Shown piece by piece: positions 34,713 through 46,395 of a stretch of 64,000 nt of DNA. Made by a program: the position numbers and the translations under genes. The notes under the pieces were generated by a model. The model did no database searches. It was given only the letters and a program-made list of their open reading frames with translations, and was not told the origin of the DNA. The stretch is from Trema orientale (taxonomy: Eukaryota; Streptophyta; Magnoliopsida; Rosales; Cannabaceae). The stretch covers positions 106,072 to 170,071 of the forward strand of contig JXTC01000319.1 in assembly GCA_002914845.1 (NCBI GenBank), read 5' to 3'. Position 1 is the stretch's first letter, and each line of letters opens with the position of its first letter.

Positions 34713-35249
34713 CCTTTTGCTTGGCAATGTTTGTTGCGGTTTTGCTCCTTGTCAGCAGCCCACTACACATGTTTAGACGGACAGCAACTAGAAATATGTG
34801 TAGAGAAATTAATGTAAAGATAAAAAGAAACTATATATGAAGCTTAACGCTTGTATGTAATCAAGTCAATGACATGTCAAGGGATAATTAATTTCGAGCT
34901 TTGGCTATACAAGATGTCTTCAGTAACATATATTTAAATGAGATTATACTTGGAAACCTTGTTAGAAACACCGATAGATATTAATTTAAAAAAAAAAGAA
35001 CAGAGAGAGAGATAGGAAGAGGTTTTGTTTTTTACTTCCTGGATTTAGCCCAAGCGTTAAAAGGCGTACGTAAGTCAAATACAAAGTAGGAAAAAAAGAG
35101 AAAAAAGTATTCAGATCATCATTATCTTTTATCTTCTTTCAAAATTCCGAGTCGCCCAATATTCTTCATATTTTGAATATAGATGTAATTAATTCATAGT
35201 GATATAGCAATTTAATTAGTGTTTAAGTATATCCAATAGCATATCTTCT
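34710..35249. other. Intergenic, nothing recognised
   Basis: Unclassified sequence; the short part at 34710-34800 is less AT-rich. No gene or element is supported. Confidence 0.35.
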
Positions 35250-35565
35250 CTTAGCTAGGTACGTACACTATAAACATTTACCAAATTTAAGTAAAATTCT
35301 AATTATCAGAAGAAACAAATACTGTGTTTTAATATCCTCACCTAGAAAACTGTGTAGCTATCAAAGTAGTAACAAAATTCGAGCACTATCCAAGTATAAG
35401 AAAACCCAATCGATATCGCATAATATCCTTTTAGCTAGGTACACCAAATATATGTATGGTTTCTATTAGAATTTTTGTATTTTTTTCTTTTTAAAAAACT
35501 TTTTACTATCCTCACCTAGAAAACTGTGTAGCCATCAAAGTAATAACAAACATTTGACCCCTATA
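35250..35565. repeat. Diverged tandem duplication (period about 175-180 bp)
   Basis: TTAGCTAGGTAC at 35251 recurs at 35431, and ATCCTCACCTAGAAAACTGT at 35334 recurs at 35508. The order of motifs is conserved with small indels, so this is a local tandem duplication. Confidence 0.8.
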
Positions 35566-36519
35566 TTCAAACGTAGGAAAACTGCAAATATAGCTTATAT
35601 TGGAACATAAACATACGCTACAGGGGCAAAAATGAAAATCAAAATTTTACGCTAGCTTAAATAATAATTAAGTAAATATTTGTTTGATATCCATATTCTC
35701 ATTTAAAATCGGCATTCTAACCTCGTAATAACAATAAGATATACATTTTTTTTTTTTTCGTGGAAATGGGATATATAAAGTTAATTTGTCCATATTATCA
35801 TTAATAATTTGTTTTTCATTAAAATGACGAGTAATTTTTATTTAAACTATCTTTCAAATTTGATATAGAAAACCACTTATTGTATAAAGACACACAAAAT
35901 TCACATGTTTTCAACATAGAACTTTTTCTAATTCTACATAACCTAATATGATAAAATAATTGCTAAAAGCAATAAATTCTATAAAGAATTTCCTTCTTTT
36001 CCCTTAGAAAACAATAAATTAATTCCAAGAAACAAAATGAATTATTAACAAATATTGGACAAGAGAAAATCTAGAGGGGGAAAAAAGATAAAGAGAACAC
36101 AAAAAAAAAGTTTCAATTTTTTTGAAAAAAGAAAAGGGCTGAGATCGGTGCTGTCATTAGAACAATCTTTGGACCAAAGGTGAAGCAAGAAGAATCATGG
36201 CACATGGCCATCAAAACAAGTGTCCATTCTAGGATTCGAATATAGATGGATAGAAAATGCTCTAAATAGGACATTCTTACTGCTATGCCGACATCATAAT
36301 TATACTAATGATATAAATATTTAGTATTTAAGGACTAAAAAACAACTAAAATCTAATTTTTAAAGGGGTCAAATATAGAAATCTAAAATTAATAAAAAAA
36401 TTTATGAATTATGAATTATTGAATTTATTAATACATGTATAGTTAGAAAAATGAATCTGCTAATACCGATTAATTTTTAGAGATTTTAAAACTGCTAAAT
36501 TCATTGTATAAATTAAATT
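35566..36519. other. Intergenic with a possible SINE relic at 36222-36293 (minus)
   Basis: The minus strand reads GGCATAGCAGTAAGAATG and, 40-50 bases on, ATTCGAATCC, at spacing like tRNA-type A and B boxes. No TSD or tail was fixed, so the SINE call is weak. The remainder is AT-rich and unclassified. Confidence 0.3.
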
Positions 36520-36965
36520 TGTTTAGGAAAAGAGACCGGTTTCATGGTTAAACATTTTTTGTCTAAAACGTCTTTTGAATGAGTTACCAAATTTAATCTA
36601 GTTTAGATTAAATTTGTTTAAACATTTTATATAAAATATTTTATTTAGAATTAAATCTTAGTTAATTCCAAATTTGTAACTGCTCCCATATGAAAATTAT
36701 AAATTGACTCTTCCCCCCCTTCAAGAAAATACGCTCAAAATAACTCTTTTACGCAAGAAATTTTTCTCTTGTCTTTCCTCTCTTCTCAAAGTTCTCTAGA
36801 GTATAGGCCTCAGTGTGATAGAGTTTGAACATTTTCTTTCAGTTTGCCGAAGTAGTACTTGTGGTGCGACAATCGCTGCTTATCATCAACTGTTGTATCT
36901 TAGGAGATAGATGCCTAACGACCTCAGCACTATTCGAAAGGAGGCGAATCTATTTTAAGGAGATT
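36520..36965 (+). other. Possible Copia-type LTR relic
   Basis: ATTATAAATTGACTCTTCC followed by a CT-rich leader and then TTGTATCTTAGGAGATAGAT is reminiscent of the U3-R-U5 part of some plant Copia LTRs. Termini and a second LTR were not found. Weak call. Confidence 0.25.
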
Positions 36966-37865
36966 ATATGATATACAAACCTTGGTTCCTTGTTGTAATT
37001 TAAGTGTCCTACTATTTTTAGTATTATTATTGTTATTATATTGAAATTCCATTATTTTGTTTTTTTCCTTTCTATGTTATATATACATACTTTGGCTAAA
37101 ATGTACATCATTTAAAGATATATTTTTTCTTTTTCTCAAAATCCAAGGGGCATCTGATCAACATGGCTCTGCCAGTGCTGTAATATAAATATATGTCATT
37201 ATTTTATTTCAGAAAAGTATGTCATAATATTGTTTTTTATAAAACACTATCGCTGAATAATTTTGCAGGTCTCACTATTATTATATTTTTTTTTCAGCCA
37301 TCAACAAAGAAGTTACCAGTACACAGCTCATGAGTTTATCACGTTTTGATTGCTTAAGCATTTTGTAAGAATTTAGTAGACACTACAAAAAAATTTCCTT
37401 TTTACATACCTTAGAACACTAAGAACAAAAATGACTTCTAGAAACACAAAAGAAACTAATTACTTGTCTAGGGATCTTTTAAGCATTGCTTTTGGTTTTA
37501 GAGAATTTCTTTTTAGGTTTTAAAACAGTTGAAACCTTTCTTGCTTTTTTTGCAAGTTGCTTTTGGAGTTTGTTGCATTAAAATACAATTTTAGAAGTAT
37601 GAGAAAAGTTGCCCTTTCGGCAGAGTATGTTAATTAACTCGCGAGATCTTCTAACAATTGCCATTTCGGCAGGTCTTGGGTAGATGTGTCAGTTACGTAG
37701 CATGGCCACTTTTGGGGGAGATCTTGGATTAGTGACGAGAGGTCATATTGGTCTTAGTTGAATTATGTTATATAAAGTATACTATTTTTCTACAATATAT
37801 ATTGATATTTATATTGATGATTACTCGTTTTGGAATATACATATATAAAATATATATATATATAT
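36966..37865. other. Intergenic; isolated CACTA-type terminus at 37381
   Basis: GACACTACAAAAAAATTTCC at 37379 has the sequence of a CACTA terminus but no partner end was found. CCCTTTCGGCAG (about 37612) and CCATTTCGGCAG (about 37662) form a short direct repeat in a less AT-rich stretch up to 37740. No gene recognised. Confidence 0.3.
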
Positions 37866-38459
37866 GGTTCCCAATCCAATAGGTATTTTTTTTACTTATT
37901 GATAAGTATTCTTTTTTTTTTAGCCATTAGATCATGAACTAATGGCTACCATAATTTGAATAGTTAGAAAAAAAATAAAAATAAGGGATAATATCACTTT
38001 TATACTTTGTATTTTGATACTTTGTTCAATTTATACCTTGTGTTTTAGTTATTATCAACATTGACCCTTAAATTTAAAAATATGTTATAAATTTAAACCC
38101 TGACACCAATTTAGAGTAGTTAATTTACCAAGATGATTTAATAAACTTATTCTCGGATCAGTTTTTATACAGTTTATTTTCAATTTTTTAAACAGCATCT
38201 TGGTATTAACCGCTTTAAATTAGTGTCAGAATATAAATTTGTAATAGATTTAAAAATCTAAGGGATAATGTTGATAATAACCAAAACACAATGTATAATT
38301 TGAACAGAGTGTCAAAATACAAAGTATAAAAATGATAATACTCATTATTTAATATTTTTTCTCTCCATCTTTTATCATGAAAAGAAATGCGTGACCAATT
38401 TCAATTGGCAAAACAATATCTATAGATAAGTAAAAAAAACTTACTAGAATATTGGTGCC
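37866..38459. mobile_element. TA-flanked MITE, family T (copy 4), with nested MITE
   Basis: Starts GGTTCCCAATCCAATAGGTA after (TA)n and ends TATTGGTGCC before TA sequence; complemented right end reads GGCACCAATATTCTAGTAAG. Its two halves match the other T copies, but are separated by a 355-bp insertion at 37986-38341. Confidence 0.75.
37986..38341. mobile_element. Long-TIR MITE nested in family T copy 4
   Basis: The left arm GGATAATATCACTTTTATAC and complemented right arm GAGTATTATCATTTTTATAC continue pairing for about 150 bp (TTTGTATTTTGAYAC, GTTATTATCAACATT). The other T copies are continuous across this point, giving an empty site. A clear TSD is not visible. Confidence 0.75.
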
Positions 38460-38549
38460 TAATATATATATTTATATATATAGTTTGCAAACTATTTTTA
38501 GAATAACTAACTATGCAGGTGTCTTCAGAGCTCAAAATAATTTTTCAAA

Positions 38550-38720
38550 AAAGGTAGTTGGATTCCTAATAGGTATTTTATGCTCACTCTCTTCATTCCC
38601 TCCTTAAGTGGTATTCAGTATAATCTTGTTGATTAATAATGGATTAAGAGGCACTTGGCTAGAGTAGCTTGAATTTTTGGAAATACTTGGAAAGTTGGAT
38701 TGAGATTTGGTATTTGTTTC
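38550..38720 (+). mobile_element. Diverged fragment of the long-LTR-like repeat
   Basis: GTAGTTGGATTCCTAATAGG, CTCACTCTCTTCATTCC and AGTGGTATTCAGT run parallel to the copy A segment around 30570-30660. Only this short part is recognisable. Confidence 0.4.
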
Positions 38721-39019
38721 TATTTTGGATTTTAGTAGAACTAGATAAGCATTGAGCAAGATTACTACTTCACTTTATGTATGCAAACATATATACCATA
38801 GTATTTATGTGATGATGATGCATGACTTTGGATTATTTTTCTTCATTATTATTCGATCTATTTTTAATAATGACCATAGAACTGAAGGATAGGTTCACTA
38901 ATTGGCATTCTAAGACTTTTCAAAGTCCAAAATATTTTATAAATGATGGAACTTTTTTTTTTTTTTTGACATTATTGCAAATAAGTAAGGAGTTTCTAAA
39001 TTAAGTTAAATTCTATTTC

Positions 39020-39710
39020 TGCTACTACTAGCCCGATATTTAGGTTGAGATGATACTCCAACTGTCACGATGCATGATACTCTTTTCTTGCTTATGACCA
39101 AATTCCTCCAAAAAGCATTGCAATCATACCAACTACTTACTGGCTTCTACTATAGCAACATATTTTACGTCAATAGCAGAGAGAGCGACAACCTTCTTCA
39201 ACTTTTGAAACTCAATCACTAATTGTTGTACCACCTAGTATGTACATATGCCTAGTGGTACTCTTCATGTTCTCAATATATATCACACCAACCTTATTAT
39301 GAATATCAACGTGACCTTATAGACCCAAAATCTGATCTTCAAAAACATGGGACTAAGTCTGTAACCTCTCAAATACGTGATAATCTATTTCACTACCTCC
39401 TAGTACTGTTTTCTTGGATTGCTCATATATTTGCTTATAACTTTCACTATGTGCTATGTCTTGTGTGGTACACATCATAGAATATGAATAATAATAGATA
39501 TATCAAAAACTTGCACTAAAAGTTTACACAAGATAATCGATGTGGTATACATTTTAATCATTTTTTGTTTTAAAATGAGACCACACTATTTAAAGTTATG
39601 TGGCTAAAATGATATATCAATGGTGTAAGTTCTTGGTGTAAAATTTTGGTGTCCCTATCATTACTCTCTGGAATACATAAGACTGCCAGTGACATAAATC
39701 TATGATGCTT
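39020..39710 (-). pseudogene. Ty1/copia reverse transcriptase-RNase H relic, split by a MITE
   Basis: Minus-strand translation gives IYVTGSLMYS, then after a MITE (39486-39666) MCTTQDIAHSES, GHVDIHNKV, KSTTRHMYILGGTTIS, KLKKVVALSAIDVKYVAIV and CFLEEFGHKQEKSIMHRDS. These match in order the conserved copia blocks GSLMY, RPDIA, STTGY..GG..ISW, KVVALST.EAEY and FLEELG. Several stops and frameshifts show that it is long dead. No LTRs were tied to it. Confidence 0.8.
39486..39666. mobile_element. Mutator-type MITE, family Y (copy 2), inside the copia relic
   Basis: Ends align over 19 bases with family Y (complemented right end GAGTAATGATAGGGACACC; left GAATAATAATAGATATATC). It lies exactly between the codons for SLMYS and MCTT of the copia reading frame. 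Flanking 9-mers are similar but degraded (ATAGAATAT, CTGGAATAC). Confidence 0.75.
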
Positions 39711-41070
39711 TGGCCATATAGGCTCGTGTCTGCTCTATCAGGGGCGACTACTCTTTGGAAAGTCTACAGTGACTAGTCAGTTAAAAAACATGGGCTTTGC
39801 TTATCATCGTCAAGGGGCAAATTTACTTTATTATTAGGCTCTACACCTCCTAAAATATAAAATAGTCTACGCACTTAATTAAGCCACGGTTTTTTTTTTT
39901 TTTTTTTAAGTATAAATTTGAATTCGATGTTTCTATTAGAATCGTTAATATAGTACCTCAATTGTCTAATCTCAAAAGAAAGTTTGTTGTCCATATTTAC
40001 CTTTCGGAAAGAAAAGGGTCTTGGACTTTTTTTTCCTGCGCGATAAAAGTGTCTTGGACTTTTGCCACCTTAATTCTCTATTATGTATACGTCAATTTAG
40101 TAGCATGTATGTATATATATACGCATATATACGCTGTTTATCCAATTTGGTATATAATAACTTTAGAAATATCGCAAGTTAAGGCATTTAAAAATTGATT
40201 ATGAAATCTCTGTTTGAAGTCGAACAAGAAATTGATGAAGAACCGGCCTTCTGTATCACATAGCACTTTTCGCCAACGACCTGACCAAGAAACAAACTGT
40301 TAAATCTATAAAAAATACGTATAGTTATATATAAATCTTACTCCAATATTTTTTTTTGTCCATGACATTGTTTGCATCGCCAAAAATTCATGCCACCAAA
40401 TTCCAAGACATGGAACCTTTTAGTTGTTATAAAAATGCATATATTAAATTCATATATAATATATCCTAGCATACTAACTGGAAGACGGTATTTTTTAATT
40501 ACGAACTCATTTGACTTAAAGTCTGTACTAGATAAATATCTTTACCTGTATAATATTATTCTATTAATTTTGTTTTTATATATCTCATATGTATTTAGTG
40601 CATAACGAGGTTTAAATATTGATAAAAATTTAGTTGTAAGACTAATATCTGTCACATTCATTACCACTTAATTATTATCGTTACGGTTGCTGGGATATTC
40701 TTGATGATTGGGTTTCAAAATACCTTTCTTAATACTGTATTAAAGTCATCGGATATGATTGCTTATTTATTAAACTAGTACTGAATCAAAGAGACAAAGA
40801 TAAAAAGACCATCCATGAAATGATAAAAAGTGTAGGACATGCAAAAATGTAAAATATTTAGATTAATATGTAAGTTAATAACATATACGAACCATTCTCT
40901 TTAATTTTTCTTTTCCTATTAAAAATAGTGACATTAATCACTAAGTTGTATATTTATATTCACGATCTATCAATTCTATATGTAGTAGACAATACTGAAA
41001 TATCACATCTAGGAATTCGATCGAGGTATAAAACTATATATTTATTATTCATGAGCAAGGAGTTACTTTA
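39711..41070. other. Intergenic, nothing recognised
   Basis: AT-rich sequence with a poly(T) run at 39890-39907 and TATG/TACG microsatellite-like bases near 40105-40130. No supported gene. Confidence 0.35.
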
Positions 41071-41071
41071 C

Positions 41072-41440
41072 TTCACAATAAAAATTGTGGCTATAAGTTA
41101 AAAATTCGTGATTAAAAAAATGTCATTATCATTTTGTCGTGACTAAAAAATTCGTGGCTAAAAGTTTTGTCACAAAAAATATAATTTGTTGTAACAAAAT
41201 ATACCTTTAATCCTAACCAATTTCATTACTATACGTAAACACTTTGTGATCAAAAGTACATATAATGACAATTTGTGACTAAATATCACATTTTAATTAC
41301 AACAATAATTTTTTTTTCCCGAAAAATAGTTACAACAAATTTTTAGTTGTAACTAAATGTCACTTTTAGTCACACAACATTTTATTATTACAAAATATTT
41401 TTTTGTCACTAAATAATGACTTTTTTTTTTTGGTAGTGAA
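41072..41440. mobile_element. Small CACTA-like MITE
   Basis: The complemented right end is CACTACCAAAAAAAAAAAGT; the left end CACAATAAAAATTGTGGCTA is a decayed version. The arms contain repeated GTGGCTAAAAG / GTGACTAAA and complementary motifs, as in CACTA subterminal regions. No TSD confirmed. Confidence 0.5.
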
Positions 41441-41917
41441 TTAATTGGATAATGTACACATACAGATGTGATGTATATGTAAATTCTTTTTTCATCCTAT
41501 ACGTTTTGATAAGTATAACAGTTTTGTGAATAGTTTGTTTGCTCAATTTCGTTTATTAACTCATTGTGTGTCAGGCAAATTAATATATATTGTGTGTCAG
41601 GCAAACGATGAATGTTTTAAATGACCGTAAATTAATTCATGTAATATATGCAGTGAGAGTAAGGTTTGGTTGTTATAGTAGCATGTTTTAGGGGTACTGT
41701 TGTGCCTTAACATTTCAAATGGAGGAGGAATAATATTTTGCTGAATATTTTGCCAGGGTGAATCAGAACGACTTAAATACTGTAAAAGAAAGGAGTTAGA
41801 GTGGTGTCAACAAGAGTCGACACGAGCAAAATACGATTATTAGTTGGTCTAACACTATATGACACGATCAATCGCGTTTACATGATATGAATAATTAATT
41901 TGTATTTGGACCAATAC

Positions 41918-42469
41918 TGTTACGACCCAAAATTAAAGCCTTGATTTTTAGTAACTAAATTCGAGACAAACCGTGTACTTGTATTTCAATATTTTGGTCT
42001 ATAAATTGTTACAAGTCTCATAAGAAAGAAAGCATTTCATTGGACTTAATTATTTGAAGAAAATATTCATTTGAGTTTAAGGAAAATCCAACTAATCTAT
42101 TTTTCGACTTAATTAATAAATCTTTAATTTCGTTAAAATGAGTTATATAGAAAGTTTAAGTCTGAAATATCCAAAGATAATATACAAAACTCAACTCAAA
42201 TTTCAAGTACTTTGAAATTCCTAAAATCTGCATTAAGGAACTATAATATCCCATTTATACACTAAGTCCTCAAATAATAATAAAATCACCCTTATACATC
42301 TACTTAACAAATACATTAAACTTGGCTAAATAATTAGATATTGAAAAATAATGCAATAATCTATAGACATCAACCAAGGTATATAGAAGCGAGATCCCAA
42401 GCATGAACCAAGCAATGTGACTAATCGACGTACAATGGCACAAGACCTCTAATCCAGTTTGTTATGACT
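41918..42469 (-). mobile_element. LTR-like fragment, copy C (truncated, tandem to copy B)
   Basis: Begins TGTTACGACCCAAAATTAAA, which read on the minus strand is the ...GGGTCGTAACA end typical of many plant Ty3/gypsy LTRs. It resembles the first 500 bp of copy B (TACATCTACTTA, CTTGGCTAAAT, CCAAGGTAT in the same order) and stops where copy B begins. Confidence 0.5.
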
Positions 42470-44880
42470 GGAAATCTAAAGCCGTAACTTTTGATAATTT
42501 TATGTGAGAATATAATAAAATATTAATTTTACAAAATTTAGAAGAAATTAAGTATTAGATAATCTCGTTTTGGTCCTTAAATCCTTATAAATTCTATAAT
42601 CATTAAAACTCTTATTGGTTTTAGTTACTTAAGAAAAATACTTGTCAAAGTTTAAGAAAATTTCTAGCTATCTCATTTGAAAACCTGTTGAGATATCATA
42701 AACTTTGGGAAAAAAATCTTCAGTTCAATGTCCAAAATAAGTTACATAAAATCATTTGCAAATTCAAGTCCTTAGTTTAATATTAAAACCATCCTCATAC
42801 ATCTACTTAGTAAGTTTATAGATCTTGGCTAAATGATTAAATAAGAAAGAAAGTTAACAGAGTCTAGACACTCACCAAGGTTTAAGAGCAGAACGGCATA
42901 CACAAGCTACACAACTTGTCTATCCATCAAGACGACTACCTCAAATAGTCAAATATCTAAAAGTGGAAAAAGTAGGGGATGAGTATTCACATGCTCAGTA
43001 GTAATTCAATTACCTCTTTGGATGGATATAATTTTTTACTAAACCTGCATGGTTAATACCTTTTCCAAAATTCATTTATAAACCATTGGTATCTATAATA
43101 ATTACATATTCAAAACTAAATCCTCATAGTTTTACATATCATAAATGAACCAAGTATATGAGTGAGTTCTCATCCTCCCATCACGGCCCTGTAATACCCC
43201 TTACCAGATGTACCCAGCATCCTGACACTACCCGCAGGTGTATCAGCCAATAACCTGTGCATGGGTCTAGGTCTCTCACCTAGCACTGCAGCAACTCACC
43301 AACGATTTAAAATACCGTGATACAACTTTAGAACTCAAGTGTGTGATCCTATAATATGTACAATATGTAACCGTTCACAATAACCATGCGTCCAAAAATC
43401 ACATCATACTTTAAAAATACAATCTTGGCATTATTATAGGATTCACTATACATGGGCAGCACACTACTATTTTTTCTCATAATCATATTGTAAAAATATG
43501 TATAATAATCCACACAGTCCAATCCCAATATAATCCAATAATTTACAGCAATTAATCAAATCATCGTAAAGTCACAATTCTTCATAAATAAGTTTTAATA
43601 TAGTTATAAATCAAGACAGATATAAAATAAGGTAATTGAACTCCTACCTCGATATGGTAATAATACCAAGCCAACGACACTCGAATACTTGGATGTTCGA
43701 ATGACAGTTTCCGAATCTCGATAAGTCCACTTGAAAAGGTGACTTTTCTACCGGAGCCTCAAACGGAGAAATGGAGGTCACTACTGAATTCAGAGCACCC
43801 AAAAATGCTAGGTTACAGATCTACCTTGTCAAACACAGGTCACAGTGCGGGACCAGTCCGTGGCACACAGTACAACTTACGAATCACGAAATTTCGATTT
43901 TCGTGCCACTACGAAACATAGTCGTATTTTATATCAAAAATTCATCTCTCAATCTCACTGAGTCCAAATTCAAAGTCAAAACTCAGTTTCGAGGTACTGA
44001 GCATTAATTAAGCTCAAAAATCCGAAAATTATATAAATACCGCTTTTCTAAGGAATTTTAGAAAAATACCAATATTTTGGTTATTTATAAATATACCAAT
44101 TTCTAAGACATGTTGCTTTTCACAACCCAAGGCCCATTTCAAGATTTAACAAACTTCTGGCCAAATTCATATAAGTTTACTAAAATACCACAGTTTGAAA
44201 ATATTTAGAAAAATTCCACCTTTTTCTATTTAAAAGTTACTGTACTGCCGGATAATATTTTTACTTCTACCAACTGTAATTATTCATGATTTTTAATCTC
44301 ACCACATATATTTACCTCGGATAAATAAATTGCCTAACTAAAATAATTATGTAAATATCACTTTTTACATAGTTGGTAAAAACGGTACAAGTAGTAAAAA
44401 CTTACCGGGGATAAATTTGGACGTGCTACCACTTGGAGATGGTCGGCGTCGATAGCACGAGACTCCACTAGCCAGAAATGTCGAAAACGGAGGTCGGACG
44501 CCAAAAATTTTACCGGAAAACCGCGCCAGAGGCGGAATCTTCGTAGGGCTGCTTCGGCGTCGTCTGATGGCGAAACAGGGCGGAATTGGTGGCGTGGCTT
44601 CGTCAGTGGCAGCTCTTCTACGCGGGCCAGGGCATGGGCCTGGCAACGGTGGCGCTGCTCCTTTGTCTCTTTTTCTCTCTTCCCAAGCCTCTTTCTTTGA
44701 GAATTGAGAGTTTTGAAGCCCTTTTAAGCAAAAATTGAGAACTATTGTAATTGAATAAAATATTCAAATTTTTTTGAATATTTAAATCTAAAAATTGCAT
44801 AATTACGACAATGCCACTTGTTACAAATTGTCCAAATTACCGTTAATACTTTACAGATCTTACAAGTTAATCAGAACTTG
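42470..44880 (-). mobile_element. Long-LTR-like repeat, copy B (inverted relative to copy A)
   Basis: Starts TGTTATGACTGG, i.e. a CA-ending minus-strand terminus. It is colinear with 28745-30830 in reverse. On the minus strand, CTTAAAAGGGC (about 44720) followed by AAACTCTCAATTCTC looks like a TATA box and transcript start; a GC-rich leader and CCCCGGTAAG (a splice donor, about 44402) follow. No protein domains. Probably a solo LTR of a long-LTR Ty3/gypsy family. Confidence 0.5.
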
Positions 44881-44989
44881 AAAGGAGAGGAAGAAGGGGT
44901 GAGCTCGAAAGCTCCGTTGGAATCTAATTACCATTTTGTAAAGCACTTTTTATTTTCAAAAGTGCACATGCATGGTTAGTTATTATAAA

Positions 44990-45703
44990 AATATTCCACC
45001 AAAACCATATATATATATATTTTAAAATCAGTGTTCATCCATACATATGAAAGTAGGATATAAAATCCATCATCTATCCAAAACCATAATCGAAAATACT
45101 ATAATGAAAAACCTCATAATACACATATCATAAATCAACCTAACTCATGAGCTCTTATCCTCTCATCAAGAACTAGAGTAACTCTACTATGTGTACTAAG
45201 TACTCTACACCTGACAGCTACCCAAGAAGAACTAGAGGAGTAACATAGTGCCTAGTCTGCATAATCAAAAGGGTTACTAAACCGGCCGAGTGGGAATAGT
45301 CAATAGAAACCACGCAGGTTTACAGACTCTCACCGAGGGAGAAAGTAATACCGCATACTAATAACGTAATACCTAAGATAGACCTTATGTATGATTATAT
45401 GGTATGTGCAATATGAATTATATGTCAAACAACTATGCAATGTTAATAGTTCTAATAAAATGTCCTCTAAAATTCATTTTTCAAAAAGAAAAAAAATTTA
45501 ACAAAAATCCGGCAACATAATCGCTGCATTTTAACTAAATCAAAATTAAATAAAACATGTAAGCAAAAAATCCCAGAATAATCAAGAAGAATTCACAATA
45601 TTTAAAAATATCCAAAATCATTCAATAGTCATTCAAATCATTTTAAATCATGAAATTCTAACAAATCATATTTTAAACAATTTAATATCAAAATTTGTAA
45701 AGA
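44990..45703 (-). other. Further diverged LTR-like fragment
   Basis: CTCATGAGCTCTTATCCTCT, TACTAAGTACTCTACACCTGAC and CACGCAGGTTTACAGACTCT parallel the copy B region at about 43160-43290. A short TA tract lies near 45008. Boundaries unknown. Confidence 0.35.
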
Positions 45704-46395
45704 GTCAAAATCTTGCATCAAAAACATACACCAGTGATGTGACATCATTATTAGAAACATAATTTTAAATCGTGTAGTCCCACTTTCAAAAAAAAAGTAG
45801 TTGAAATGAATGCTGATGTAAGTTTTTGGTATAAGATATTGGTATCCCTAATTACTCGTAATTTTATTCATAGTGCTTTATTAGCTAACCAATAAGGGTT
45901 AATTATAGTAACGACACCTGAATTAACCCATTATACCACATTGGCCCCTAAACTTTCAACTTATATAGTAATGACCCTTGAATTATGCAAAACTAATAAC
46001 AATGACCCTTATTTTATCACAAATTACTAACTTTTTAGCAGAAAATAGTTAGGACAAAGCGTATAATTGGGCATTATTTACTTCTATGAGTCATGCATAA
46101 TCTCATTCTTTGTCATAGTTATCAAATTGTATGTTTTGCATATGATTGTATGTTTTGCACATGACTCATTTATGTTAAAAATTTAACATTTTATGAAAAA
46201 ATGATTATTGTTGCAATAATTTTAAGTCTTGGTAGTAAATTGTGTGAGTTGAAAATTTAAAGTCTTATTCTTAACCACAGTTACCAAACTGTATGCTTTA
46301 TAGTGATACATTTCTGTTAAATATTTAATAGTTTATTAAAGAAGAGTCATTGTTGTAATAATAATATGATTTAGGGGCCATTAATGTGTAAGTTG
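45704..46395. repeat. Second copy of the Y-Z MITE block, truncated at both ends
   Basis: Highly similar and in the same order to about 27846-28540: CAAAATCTTGCA, the 9-bp TSD region (GTAATTTTATTC), CATAGTGCTTTATTAGCTAA, then family Z motifs. The left break is inside the Y terminal repeat and the right break inside Z, about 60 bp short of its end. So a segment, not a MITE, was copied. Confidence 0.85.

Noticed and set aside
34547..34840. ORFs reading through the 86-bp TA tract (IYIYIY)
   Set aside because: Product of the microsatellite.
36222..36293. Full SINE call
   Set aside because: Only box-like motifs are present; no TSD or tail could be fixed, so it is mentioned only as a relic.
44365..44646. 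Arg/Pro-rich ORF on the minus strand
   Set aside because: Counterpart of the GC-rich leader in LTR-like copy B; not conserved with copy A at the protein level.
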